A stretch of 64,000 bases of DNA from Rhodocyclaceae bacterium (GTDB lineage Bacteria; Pseudomonadota; Gammaproteobacteria; Burkholderiales; Rhodocyclaceae): NCBI GenBank assembly GCA_019455325.1, contig JACFMQ010000015.1:1-64000 (forward strand). Reading direction: 5' to 3'. Below are positions 54,501 through 63,700 of the stretch, in pieces; positions within the stretch are counted from its first letter, which is position 1, and each line of letters opens with the position of its first letter. A model generated the notes under the pieces. It did not search any database and was not told the origin of the DNA. It saw only the letters and a program-made list of their open reading frames with translations. The position numbers and the translations under genes are program-made.

Positions 54501-55280
54501 GAGCACGACAAGATCCGCTTTCGCGACATCCAGGCCCAGCCGCGCAAGATCATCTCGGCGCCGACCTGGTCGGGGCTGGAAAGCGAGGAAGTCAGCTACA
54601 ACGCCGGCTACACCAACGTCCACGAGCTGATCCCGTGGCGCACGCTGACCGGCCGCCAGCAGTTCTACCAGGACCATCGCTGGATGCTGGACTTCGGCGA
54701 GGGCTCCTGCGCGTACAAGCCCGTGATCGACACCAAGACGGTCAAGCCCATGCTCGGCAGGTACGCCAACGGCGAGCACGAACTGGTGCTGAACTGGATC
54801 ACGCCGCATCAGAAGTGGGGCATACACAGCACCTACTCGGACAACCTGCGCATGCTCACGCTCAGCCGCGGCGGCCCCCACGTCTGGGTGTCCGAGGTCG
54901 AGGCCAGAGAGGCCGGGCTGGTGGACAACGACTGGGTCGAGGTATTCAACGTGAACGGCACGCTCACCGCCCGCGTCGTCGTCAGCCAGCGCGTGCCCGT
55001 GGGCATGTGCCTGATGTACCACGCCCAGGAAAAGATCGTGAACGTGCCCGGCGCCGAGACCAGCGGCATGCGCGGCGGCATCCACAACTCGGTGACGCGC
55101 ACGGTGCTCAAGCCGACGCACATGATCGGCGGCTACGCCCAGCAGGCCTACGGCTTCAACTACTACGGCACGGTGGGCAGCAACCGCGACGAGTTCGTCG
55201 TGGTGCGCAAGATGAGAAAGGTCGACTGGCTGGAAGGGCCGCTCGTGGAAGAACCGCAACCGGAAGAGAACCGAAAATGA
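51537..55280 (+). CDS. narG: Respiratory nitrate reductase, alpha subunit
   Basis: The 1247-residue catalytic subunit reduces nitrate to nitrite at a molybdenum bis-guanine-dinucleotide centre. It opens MSHFLDRLKFMSR like NarG and carries the FS0 cluster ligands STHGVNCTGSCSW, the Mo-ligand region LSFYDWYCDLPPASPQ with the coordinating Asp, PNHEPRGCPRGAS, and C-terminal WSGLESEEVSYNAGYTNVHELIPWRTLTGRQQFYQDH in parts. No twin-arginine cleavage signal, as expected for a cytoplasmic-facing enzyme. ATG 51537 has GGAGGA four to nine bases upstream. The stop overlaps narH by four bases. Confidence 0.98.
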   Translation: MSHFLDRLKFMSRVESTFANGHGATVNEDRRWENAYRARWQHDKVVRSTHGVNCTGSCSWKVYVKNGLITWETQQTDYPRTRPDLPNHEPRGCPRGASYSWYVYSAQRVKYPMIRGRLMEMWREARKTLDPIAAWESISQDPEKARRYKSVRGLGGFVRADWDTAAEIVAAANAYTIKRYGPDRLVGFSPIPAMSMVSYAAGARYLSLLGGACLSFYDWYCDLPPASPQIWGEQTDVPESADWYNATYLMVWGSNVPQTRTPDAHFYTEVRYKGTKTVAVSSDFGEMVKFGDIWLAPRQGTDAALAMAMGHVILKEFHLSGSSGYFRDYVKRYTDMPMLVLLEPHDGFHAPGHFLRASHLDGALGERNNPEWKTLLIDERSGELVAPNGSIGFRWGEAKVDGGAKVGRWNLEARDGGSGRDIDPVLTLAGQGGEAVDVGFPYFGGEHGEVLVRKVPARRLQLADGSEALVATVYDLQMANYGLDRGLGGGNVAASYDDDVPYTPAWQEKHTTVPRHLVVQVAREFARNAHDTQGRSMVILGAALNHWYHMDMTYRGIINMLMMCGCVGKSGGGWAHYVGQEKLRPQFGWAPLAFAADWSRPPRQMNGTSFFYAHTSQWRHEKLHVDEILGPTADRARYGGLSMIDLNAKAERMGWLPSAPQLRTNPLDVVAQAEAAGKEPAAYVAEQLKSGALEMSCEDPDDPANFPRNMFVWRSNILGSSGKGHEYFLKYLLGTQNAVFSDEADAIRPAEVRYREQAAEGKLDLLTVLDFRMSTTCLYGDIVLPTATWYEKDDLNTSDMHPFIHPLSEAVQPLWESRTDWEIYKLLARKFSEIGGPYLGTRRDIVLTPLLHDTPGELGQAFEPHDWKHGECDLVPGKTAPAMTVVERNYNDIYRKFTSVGPLLDKLGNGGKGINWNTEHEVHELGGVNSVVAEPGVSQGRPRLETAIDAAEMILTFAPETNGHVSVKAWEALGKITGRDHTHLALGREHDKIRFRDIQAQPRKIISAPTWSGLESEEVSYNAGYTNVHELIPWRTLTGRQQFYQDHRWMLDFGEGSCAYKPVIDTKTVKPMLGRYANGEHELVLNWITPHQKWGIHSTYSDNLRMLTLSRGGPHVWVSEVEAREAGLVDNDWVEVFNVNGTLTARVVVSQRVPVGMCLMYHAQEKIVNVPGAETSGMRGGIHNSVTRTVLKPTHMIGGYAQQAYGFNYYGTVGSNRDEFVVVRKMRKVDWLEGPLVEEPQPEENRK

Positions 55281-56839
55281 GGATTCGCGCGCAGATCGGC
55301 ATGGTGCTGAACCTGGACAAGTGCATCGGCTGCCACACTTGCTCGGTAAGCTGCAAGAACGTCTGGACCAGCCGCGACGGCGTCGAGTACGCCTGGTTCA
55401 ACAACGTCGAGACCAAGCCCGGCATCGGCTATCCCAAGGAATGGGAAAACCAGCGCAAGTGGCAGGGCGGCTGGGTGCGCACCGCCGCGGGCAGGCTCGA
55501 ACCGCGCCAGGGCAGCAGGCTGCGCATCCTGGCCAATCTCTTCGCCAACCCGAACCTGCCGCGGATCGACGACTACTACGAGCCGTTCACCTACGACTAC
55601 GAGCACCTGCGCCAGGCGCCGCTGTCGCAGACCCCGCCGACGGCGCGTCCGGTGTCGGTGCTGACCGGCAAGAAGATGGACAAGATCGAGTGGGGTCCGA
55701 ACTGGGAGGACGACCTCGGCGGGGAGTTCAGCGCGCGCAGCCGCGACGCGCTGTTCGAGGGCGTGCAGAAGGAGATGTACGCCACCTTCGAGAACACCTT
55801 CATGATGTACCTGCCGCGCCTGTGCGAGCACTGCCTGAACCCGGCCTGCGTGGCGAGCTGCCCGTCGGGGTCGATCTACAAGCGCGAGGACGACGGCATC
55901 GTCCTGGTGGATCAGGACAAGTGCCGCGGCTGGCGCATGTGCATCTCGGGCTGCCCGTACAAGAAGATCTATTACAACTGGCAGAGCGGCAAGGCGGAGA
56001 AGTGCATCTTCTGCTATCCGCGGATCGAGGCGGGCCAGCCCACGGTGTGCTCGGAAACCTGCGTCGGCCGCATCCGCTACCTGGGCGTCATGCTCTACGA
56101 CGCCGACCGCATCGAATCGGCCGCGGCCGTGGCCGACGAGCAGGATCTCTACCGGTCGCAGCTCGACCTGTTCCTGGACCCTGCCGACCCGGCGGTGATC
56201 GCGGCCGCGCGCGAACAGGGCATCCCGGAATCCTGGCTGGCCGCCGCGCGCCGGTCGCCGGTTTACAAGATGGCCTGCCAGTGGCGCGTGGCGTTTCCCC
56301 TGCATCCGGAATACCGCACGCTGCCCATGGTGTGGTACATCCCGCCGCTTTCGCCGATCCAGTCCGCCGCCGAGAGCGGCCGCATGCCGCAGCGCGCGCT
56401 GGGCAAGGACGGGGTGATCCCGGACGTTGCCAGCCTGCGCATCCCGGTGCGCTACCTGGCCAACCTGCTGACGGCGGGCGAGGAAGCGCCGGTGCTGCGC
56501 GCCTTGGAGCGCATGCTGGCGATGCGCGCCTACAAGCGCCGCGAGACCGTCCACGGCGAACGCGACCAGGCGCTGCTGGACGCGGTGGGCCTGGACGACG
56601 CGACGGTGCAGGACATGTATCGCATCATGGCCATCGCCAATTACGAAGACCGCTTCGTCGTGCCCACCAGCCACAAGGAAATCGTCGAGGACAGCTTCAA
56701 CGAGCGCGGCAGTTGCGGCTTCACCTTCGGCAACGGCTGCTCGGGCGGGCTGTCCGAAGGCTCGCTCTTCGGCGGCAAGCCGCAGGGCAGCGAGATCTTC
56801 GTCGACATGCCCAAATCGCGCCGCAAGGCGGCCGTCTGA
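55277..56839 (+). CDS. narH: Respiratory nitrate reductase, beta subunit
   Basis: The 520-residue electron-transfer subunit holds four iron-sulfur clusters: KCIGCHTCSVSCKNVW, LCEHCLNPACVASCPSG, KCRGWRMCISGCPYKK (Trp replaces one Cys, giving the [3Fe-4S] cluster) and KCIFCYPRIEAGQPTVCSETCVG in parts. It passes electrons from NarI hemes to NarG. ATG 55277 overlaps the narG stop. Length and cysteine spacing are standard. Confidence 0.98.
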   Translation: MRIRAQIGMVLNLDKCIGCHTCSVSCKNVWTSRDGVEYAWFNNVETKPGIGYPKEWENQRKWQGGWVRTAAGRLEPRQGSRLRILANLFANPNLPRIDDYYEPFTYDYEHLRQAPLSQTPPTARPVSVLTGKKMDKIEWGPNWEDDLGGEFSARSRDALFEGVQKEMYATFENTFMMYLPRLCEHCLNPACVASCPSGSIYKREDDGIVLVDQDKCRGWRMCISGCPYKKIYYNWQSGKAEKCIFCYPRIEAGQPTVCSETCVGRIRYLGVMLYDADRIESAAAVADEQDLYRSQLDLFLDPADPAVIAAAREQGIPESWLAAARRSPVYKMACQWRVAFPLHPEYRTLPMVWYIPPLSPIQSAAESGRMPQRALGKDGVIPDVASLRIPVRYLANLLTAGEEAPVLRALERMLAMRAYKRRETVHGERDQALLDAVGLDDATVQDMYRIMAIANYEDRFVVPTSHKEIVEDSFNERGSCGFTFGNGCSGGLSEGSLFGGKPQGSEIFVDMPKSRRKAAV

Positions 56840-56854
56840 ACGCGGGAGCGGATC

Positions 56855-57520
56855 ATGAGCCTGTATCGCATACTCTCGGCCCTGCTCAGCTACCCGGAAG
56901 CGGAGCTGCTGGACGCGCTGCCGGAAATCGACCGGGCGCTGGACGCTCATCCGGCGGCGCAGGGCACACTCGCCCCGCTGACGGCGTTCCTCGCCGGCGA
57001 AACGCTGATCGCCGCGCAGGAGAACTACGTGGCGACCTTCGACCGCAACCCCGCGCATTCGCTGCACCTGTTCGAGCACGTGCACGGCGAGAGCCGCGAT
57101 CGCGGGCAGGCCATGGTCGATCTCCTGGCCACCTACCGGGAGCACGGCTTCGCGCCGGCTGTGCCGGAGCTGCCGGACCACGTGCCGCTGTTCCTGGAAT
57201 TCCTCGGCGTGGTGGACGAAGGCGAGGCGCAGCGCCTGCTCGACGACGCCATCCACGTGCTGGCCGCGATCGGCGCGCGGCTGGCGCGCAAGGGCAGCCC
57301 CTATGCCGCCGCCTTCGCCGTGCTGCGCGATCTCGCCACCGTCACCCCGCGCGAGCGGACCGAGGCGCCGGTACGCGACATGGACGAGGCGATGGCAACC
57401 TTCGGCGCCGGCCCGGACGGGATGGAACCCCTGCTGCGGCCGCGCGCGGACGGCGTGCACGCGCTGCGCTTCCATGCCCCCGCGCACCGACCGCCAGACT
57501 TCGAGGAGCGCACATCATGA
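56855..57520 (+). CDS. narJ: Nitrate reductase assembly chaperone
   Basis: A 221-residue helical TorD-family chaperone (LYRILSALLSYPEAELLDALPEI; SLHLFEHVHGESRDRGQAMVDLL; LPDHVPLFLEFLGVVDEGEA in parts). NarJ holds apo-NarGH until the molybdenum cofactor and clusters are inserted and is not part of the final enzyme. It lies 15 bp after narH and overlaps narI by four bases. Confidence 0.95.
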   Translation: MSLYRILSALLSYPEAELLDALPEIDRALDAHPAAQGTLAPLTAFLAGETLIAAQENYVATFDRNPAHSLHLFEHVHGESRDRGQAMVDLLATYREHGFAPAVPELPDHVPLFLEFLGVVDEGEAQRLLDDAIHVLAAIGARLARKGSPYAAAFAVLRDLATVTPRERTEAPVRDMDEAMATFGAGPDGMEPLLRPRADGVHALRFHAPAHRPPDFEERTS

Positions 57521-58200
57521 ACACCCTGGATCAATTCCTCTTCGGCATCTACCCCTACATCGCGCTGACCATCTTCCTGCTGGGCAGCCTGGTGCGCTTC
57601 GAGCGCGAGCAGTACACCTGGAAGAGCGACAGCTCGCAGCTCCTGTACCAGGGGTGGCTGCGGCTGGGCAACAACCTCTTTCACGTGGGCATCCTCGGGC
57701 TCTTCTTCGGCCACCTGGCGGGCCTGCTCACGCCCGTGATCGTCTGGGACACCCTGGGGGTGTCGCACGGCCTGAAGCAGACGGTGGCGATGGCGGCGGG
57801 CGGCGTGATGGGCAGCCTGTGCCTGGCCGGCCTGCTGATCCTGATCCACCGTCGCCTGACCGATCCGCGCATCGCCGCGACGACCCGGCCGGGCGACAGG
57901 ATCGTACTCGTCTGGATCCTGGCGACGCTGCTGCTCGGGCTGTCCACCATCTGGCTGTCGGCGGGCCACCGCGACGGCGTCGTGATGGTGCAGCTCATGA
58001 CCTGGGCCCAGCACATCGTCACTTTCCGCGGCGACGCCGCCAGCCACATCGCCGACGCGCCCGCGCTCTTCAAGGCGCATCTGTTCATGGGGATGACGCT
58101 GTTCGTCATCTTCCCCTTCACCCGGCTGGTGCACGTGTGGAGCGGCTTCGCCTCGGTGGCCTACCTGGGCCGCGCCTGGCAGCTCGTGCGGCCGCGCTGA
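57517..58200 (+). CDS. narI: Respiratory nitrate reductase, gamma subunit
   Basis: The 227-residue cytochrome b subunit has five helices and the four heme-ligating histidines in the expected places (NNLFHVGILGLFFGHLAG; LFKAHLFMGMTLFVIFPFTRLVHVWS in parts). It oxidises quinol in the inner membrane and passes electrons to NarH, releasing protons to the periplasm. ATG 57517 overlaps narJ. Followed after 23 bp by a PpiC-like gene. Confidence 0.97.
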   Translation: MNTLDQFLFGIYPYIALTIFLLGSLVRFEREQYTWKSDSSQLLYQGWLRLGNNLFHVGILGLFFGHLAGLLTPVIVWDTLGVSHGLKQTVAMAAGGVMGSLCLAGLLILIHRRLTDPRIAATTRPGDRIVLVWILATLLLGLSTIWLSAGHRDGVVMVQLMTWAQHIVTFRGDAASHIADAPALFKAHLFMGMTLFVIFPFTRLVHVWSGFASVAYLGRAWQLVRPR

Positions 58201-58223
58201 CCGGCCAGGCGGCGGAACCCATC

Positions 58224-58949
58224 ATGCCCATCACCGTCAACGGCGTGGAACTGAGCGACGCGGAAATCGAGCGCGAACTGCCCCGGCACCAGGGCGCCGG
58301 CGACCCGCTGCGGCTGGCCGTGATCGCGCGCATCCTGCGCCGCGTGCTGCTGGACGAGGCGGCGCGCCTGGGGCTGGACACCGCCGACGAGGAAGAGGCC
58401 GTGGGCGGGCTGCTGGCGCGCCAGGCGGCCAGCCCGGCGCCGGACGAGGCCGCCTGCCGCCGCTTCTACCTGTCGCACCCGGAACGCTTCATGGCCGGCG
58501 AATGCCTGGAAGCCGAACACATCCTGTTCCAGGTGACGCCGGACGTGGACCTGGAGGCGCTGCGGGCGCGGGCCTCGCAAGTCCTGTCCGGGCTGCTGGA
58601 CGATCCGTCCCGCTTCGCCGAGCGCGCCCGGGAACTGTCCAACTGCCCGTCCGCGGCGATCGGCGGCAGCCTCGGGCAGCTCACGCGCGGCGACACCGTG
58701 CCGGAATTCGAGCGCGCCGTGTTCGCGCTGCCGGCCGGCGCCATGCTGCCCAGGCTGCTGCAGACGCGCTACGGACTGCACATCGTGCGCGTCACGCGCA
58801 GGGTGGAAGGCCGCCTGCTGCCGTACGAACGGGTGGCTGGCGACATCGCCGACGTCCTGACGGCGATGAGCCGCGACACGGCGTGGCGCCAGTACGTCAA
58901 GGTGCTGGTCGGACGCGCCCGCATCGAGGGCATGGACCTGGAGGAATGA
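58224..58949 (+). CDS. PpiC/parvulin-like prolyl isomerase in the nar operon
   Basis: A 241-residue protein without signal peptide: N-terminal helical part (MPITVNGVELSDAEIERELPRH; ARILRRVLLDEAARLGL) and a parvulin domain (CLEAEHILFQVTPDVDLEALR, CPSAAIGGSLGQLTRGDTVPEFERAVFAL and RYGLHIVRVTRR in parts). Similar genes follow narI in many Proteobacteria and resemble NifM; they probably aid maturation of cytoplasmic NarGH, not envelope proteins. Co-transcription with narI is likely from the 23-bp gap. A GCCTGC/GCAGGC hairpin without T-run follows at 58951-58974. Confidence 0.9.
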   Translation: MPITVNGVELSDAEIERELPRHQGAGDPLRLAVIARILRRVLLDEAARLGLDTADEEEAVGGLLARQAASPAPDEAACRRFYLSHPERFMAGECLEAEHILFQVTPDVDLEALRARASQVLSGLLDDPSRFAERARELSNCPSAAIGGSLGQLTRGDTVPEFERAVFALPAGAMLPRLLQTRYGLHIVRVTRRVEGRLLPYERVAGDIADVLTAMSRDTAWRQYVKVLVGRARIEGMDLEE

Positions 58950-59110
58950 CGCCTGCCAGCCTGTCGGCGCAGGCGGTTCGGCAAACAGACGCATGGCCGT
59001 CGGACTTACGAGCGCCTCCCCGAAACCTTGGCCGGATTGCACTACCTCGCCTTTGCCTGCCTCATGTTGCCCCACTCGGCCGATGCCATGAACATCGTTC
59101 AGAACATGCT

Positions 59111-60778
59111 CTAAAACTGGCGCGCCATCTGTATCCATCCGCGCGGACTGCGCTCGGGGCCGCTCTCGGCCGCTTCACTGCCGATCTTCCATGCGGCGCT
59201 GAGCTGTACGCTCCAGCGGCCGTCGGCCCAGCTCACTCCGAGGCCGGTCCCGGAAAGCTGCCGGTGCCTGCGCCCCGCCGCCCAGGAATCCTTGTTCGAA
59301 CGCACTTCGCCATGGTCGGCGAAGGCGGCCAGTTGCCAGCCGGGAGCGAAGGCGTAACGCACCTCCAGCCGGGCCAGCCAACCCTGGTCGCCCGCCGCTT
59401 CGCCCTGGGGATAGGCGCGTACCCCATGTGCGCCGCCCAGCGTCATTTTTTCCGAACCATCCAGGTTGCCGTCCGCCCATTGGCCCTCCAACTGGCCGTA
59501 CAGGCTGAACGGGCCGGCCAGTCGCTGCCAGCGCGCCAGGCTGGCGTCGAGCTTGTGGAAACGGCCCTGGGTGCGGGCCGTGGCCGCATCGACGGCGCGC
59601 CTGTCCGCATCGTCCAGATCCAGTTCGCCGCGGCTCCAGGCCAGGGAAAAGCTGCTCAGGCCGCCGCCCAGCAGGGCATCGCTGCCATTGCCGGACAGCG
59701 TCGCGCTCCATGCCCGCGAACGTTTCGGGTTGCGGCTGCCGAACAGGTCGATGTCGTCCCGCAGGCGCTTGCCGTCGAACTGCACGGTGGCGAAGAGCGA
59801 AAAATCGCGGGAGCGCACCAGCGGCTGCATCGCCCAGACGCTGACGATACGCGCCCGGCCCGAAGCATCCAGATCGGCGAAATCCTTGCCCAGTTCATAG
59901 TGCATCTGCGCATAGGCCGCGCCCACCTGGGTCGCCCACGGGCCGACGCGGCCCTGCCAGCCGATGCGGCCGTAAATCTGCCGCTCGTCCGTGCCCAGCG
60001 CCCGCACGCTCAACTGGTCGCCCAGGCCGAGCGGGTTGTTCAGCTCTGCCCGGACGCCCAGCCGGTATTCGCCGGTGTAGCGGTTGCCGAAGTTATCCGC
60101 CTCGATACCGCCGCTGGCGCGCCGGCCGGGCGACACCTCGACCGACAGATCGGTGGCGCCGACGCTGGCTCCGGGTTGCAGCGCCGCCTCAACCTCCACC
60201 CCGTTCAGGTCGCGGGTCAGCAACAGGCTGCGCTCCAGCGCCCCGGCCGCCACCAGGTCGCCCGGCCTGAGCGCGGCCAGCGGCGCGAGTGCCGATTCGC
60301 GCAGGCCCGCCCGGTTGCCGATCCTCACCTCTCCGTAGCGCCCTTCCAGCACCTCGACGCGCACCACGCCTTCGACGACTTCCTGCGGCGGCAGCCAGAC
60401 GCGAGCCAGCGGATAGCCGTGTTCGCGGTACAGCCGCGCGATGCGCCGCATGCCTTCCTGCAACTCGGCCAGCGACGATTCGCGCCCGACCAGATCGGCG
60501 GTCAGCGCAGCCAGTTCATCGCCGCCGAACACCGTGTTGCCGCCGAAGCGGAACGCGCGCACGGCAATGCGCCGGCCGTCGGCGGCAGGCGGCGCCTCGC
60601 CCGCATCCGGCAGGTCGATGCCCAGCGGCTGGCGCGGCGGCGGGGCCGGCGGCGCACGTTCGATGTCGCGCAGCGAGCGGCCGGCATCGGGAATCGCCTG
60701 GGCATGAACGCCGGAAGCGGCGAACAGGGAAAGCACGGTGGCGGCCAGCGCCCGGCGAGGGAAATGTCTGCAGTTCAT
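59111..60778 (-). CDS. TpsB outer membrane transporter (ShlB/FhaC/HecB family)
   Basis: A 555-residue two-partner secretion transporter: signal peptide ending VHAQA, a proline-rich linker, POTRA domains (VRAFRFGGNTVFGGDELAALTADLVG; GYPLARVWLPPQEVVEGVVRVEVLEGRYGEVRIGN in parts) and a 16-strand barrel region ending in Phe (QMARQF). The conserved loop-6 motif appears as GAHGVRAYPQGEA. It should export the GLUG-repeat protein encoded 2 bp upstream. Start ATG 60778. Confidence 0.94.
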   Translation of the reverse strand: MNCRHFPRRALAATVLSLFAASGVHAQAIPDAGRSLRDIERAPPAPPPRQPLGIDLPDAGEAPPAADGRRIAVRAFRFGGNTVFGGDELAALTADLVGRESSLAELQEGMRRIARLYREHGYPLARVWLPPQEVVEGVVRVEVLEGRYGEVRIGNRAGLRESALAPLAALRPGDLVAAGALERSLLLTRDLNGVEVEAALQPGASVGATDLSVEVSPGRRASGGIEADNFGNRYTGEYRLGVRAELNNPLGLGDQLSVRALGTDERQIYGRIGWQGRVGPWATQVGAAYAQMHYELGKDFADLDASGRARIVSVWAMQPLVRSRDFSLFATVQFDGKRLRDDIDLFGSRNPKRSRAWSATLSGNGSDALLGGGLSSFSLAWSRGELDLDDADRRAVDAATARTQGRFHKLDASLARWQRLAGPFSLYGQLEGQWADGNLDGSEKMTLGGAHGVRAYPQGEAAGDQGWLARLEVRYAFAPGWQLAAFADHGEVRSNKDSWAAGRRHRQLSGTGLGVSWADGRWSVQLSAAWKIGSEAAESGPERSPRGWIQMARQF

Positions 60779-60780
60779 GC

Positions 60781-63700
60781 CTACAGTCCCTCCGGCAGAC
60801 GGATGCCGCTGTCGACAATGGCGTAAGGCAGCCGGCGGTCGGTCAGTTGCATCGTCACCCCGTCCTCCTCCGCGTTGCCCTGCCGTGCGTTCAATGGGCG
60901 CGTGCTTGCCAGTGCGCTGTCATAGGGCGAGGAGAGATCCGAGGGCATTTCCGGCACCGGCGCGGGAGTCGGTTCCGGGCTCGGTTCCGGGCTCGGTTCC
61001 GGGCTCGGTTCCGGGCTCGGTTCCGGATTCGGCTCCGGGTTCGGCTCCGGGTTCGGCTCCGGGTTCGGCTCCGGGTTCGGCTCCGGGTCGGGGGGCGGCG
61101 GCGGATTGGGAGGGGGCGGCGGATCGGGGGGCGGCCCGCCGTTGATCTGCAATACGCCATCGGCGTAAGCAATATCGTAGCCCCGCTGTGTCGAATACAG
61201 ACCGCCGGGCGCGATGGCGTAGCTGCCCGCGTTCACCGCCCCCTGGCTGTTGCCGCCATAGGTCGGCGTGCCGAGCAGGCGGGCATCGGGGGCTTCCGAA
61301 TACGTCACGCCATCGCCACCGCTCCACGGCACGCCATCCCAGGTCTTGCTCGCACTGTTGGCCGTCACCGTCAGCGGCGTGAGGAAGCTGCGCAGTAGCG
61401 GCGTGGTACTGCCCTCGTAGATGCGCCAGACCTTGCCGGTGCCGCCGGCATCGTCGATGTTCGTCCAGCCGGCATCGGTGAAGGTGGCAAGCTGCCGCAA
61501 TTCCGCCAGCGTCCTGCCCGTGCCCAGCGCATTGAAGGCCGCGCCCCCGTTGATGGCGTTGCCGTTGGCGTCGGTGGTGGCGTAGAAACCGTTGCTCGTG
61601 CCGCCCGTCTGCCAGCCGACCAAGCCGCCCAGATTGCTCGTGCCACTCACGGCGCCGGTGGCGTAGCTGTTGTCGATGCTGCCGCCGGTTTGCTCACCGA
61701 CCAGCCCGCCGACCGCATTGCCGCTGCCAGTCGCGTTGCCGGTGGCATAGCTACCCGCGATGGCGGCGGAAGTCCAACCCGCCAGCCCGCCGACCTGGTC
61801 GACGCCCTGCGCCGTACCGGTCGCATAGCTGCCGGTGATGGCGTGATCCGTCGCCCCGACCAGTCCGCCGACCAGATCGCCGGTGCCCGTCACCGAGCCC
61901 GTGGCATGACTGTCGGCGATGTCCATGTGCGCCTCGCCGACCAGTCCGCCGATGTGATTCTGGCCGGTCACGTCACCGCTCGCATGGCTACCGGTAATGA
62001 CGCCCCCCGCCTGCGCAACGCCGACCAGCCCGCCCACGTAATCGACACCGCCGACATCCCCGCTGGCATGGCTGCCACTGACGCCGCTCCCGGCGGCGAT
62101 GACACCGACCAGCCCGCCCGCCTGCCCCGCATTCGCCTGGACCAAGCCCGTGGCGTAACTGTTGCCGATGCTGGCCGTCGTGGTACTGGTGCCAAGCTGT
62201 CCGACCAGCCCGCCGGCATTGACGTCCGTCGCTGTGACATTGCCCGTCGCATGGCTACCGCTCACCGTGCCGTGGCCGACGACACCCACCAGACCGCCGA
62301 TACCGCTATCGCCGTCGACGCTGCCCGTGGCGTAACTGTTGCCGATGCTGGCCGCCGTGGTGCTGTTGCCAAGCTGGCCGACCAGCCCGCCGGCATTAAC
62401 GCCCGTCGCCGTGACATTGCCCGTCGCATGGCTGCCGCTCACCGTGCCGCCGTTGGCGATGCCGAGCAGACCGCCGACGCCGCTGGCGCCAGCGACATTA
62501 CCGCTGGCGCTGCTGCCGGCAATGGTAGACGCGCCCGCCGTATTGACGCCGACCAGGCCGCCGACACCGTCGCCCGTGCCGGTTACCAGCCCGCTGGCCG
62601 AACTGCTGCCGACCGTCGAACCATTGCGCGCCCAGCCGATCAGGCCGCCCACCGTCGCTCCGCCGGTCACCGTGCCGCTGGCGCTGCTGCCGGTGACGCT
62701 GCCGGTGTTTTCGCCGATCAGCCCGCCGGCATTGTTACCGCCGGACACCGTCGCCGAGGCGCTACTGTTGGTGACGCTGCCGGCGCTGCTGCCGATCAGG
62801 CCGCCCATGAAATTGCCGGTGGCGGTCACCGTGCCGCCCACGGCGCCGGCATTGCTCACCGTGGTCGCCGCATCGCCCTCGCCGAGCAAGGTGCCGACGT
62901 AGCTGTTGTTGCCGCTCGCCAGCCCGCCCGTCACCGTGGCGCCGGTCAGTGTCACGTTCGCCAGCGCGGCGCCTGCCGCCTTGCCGAACAGGCCGAGCCA
63001 GGCGCTGCCGCTGCAGACGATGCTCAGGCTGCCGATGCCGTAGTCGCGCCCGTCGAAGCTGCCGGCGAAGGCCGCGGCATTGCCGCCCACCGGCACGAAA
63101 CCGGCGCCGCCGTTCCATTGCGCCGTGCCGCTGGCATCGATGTCATTGGCCAGGGCGAAATGCCGGCCGAGCAGCGAGGTCGACGCCATGCCCTGCAGGC
63201 CGTAAATATCGGTCAGTTGATAAGCGTTGTCCTCGTCGGAACCATCGCCGCCGATAGCGCGCAGGAAAGTGCCGCCCGCCAACTGGAAGTCGCTCACGCT
63301 GAAACCGGCGAGGCTCGCGCTGTTTTGCAGCCAGTTGCCGTTCACCAGCCGGAAGGCATCACCGCTGATCGCCGTGGTGTTCACCCCGGTCGAGTCAGTG
63401 GTGACACTGCCTGCCGTGTCGATGACCAGCGTGCCGCTGGTCCAGGTGATGCTGCCCGGCAGTTGAATGTCGCCCGCCGCGCTACCGGGTGTGGCGATCG
63501 TGCGGCTGGACGCGTAGGCGATGTCGTAGCCCTGCTGGTCGGAATACAGGCCGCTGACCGTGGCGTTGCTGGTGGCGGTGTAACTGTCGGCCTGCGTGCT
63601 GCGCAGGGTCAGCGTATCGCCGTTGATGACGCTGGCCGCGCCCAGGACGTGGGGATCGCCGCCGGGCAGGCCGGTCAGCGTGGCGCTGCCGATGTCGGCC

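Noticed and set aside
58951-58974. Terminator after the PpiC gene
   Set aside because: GCCTGC/GCAGGC can pair, but there is no following T-run and the loop is large.
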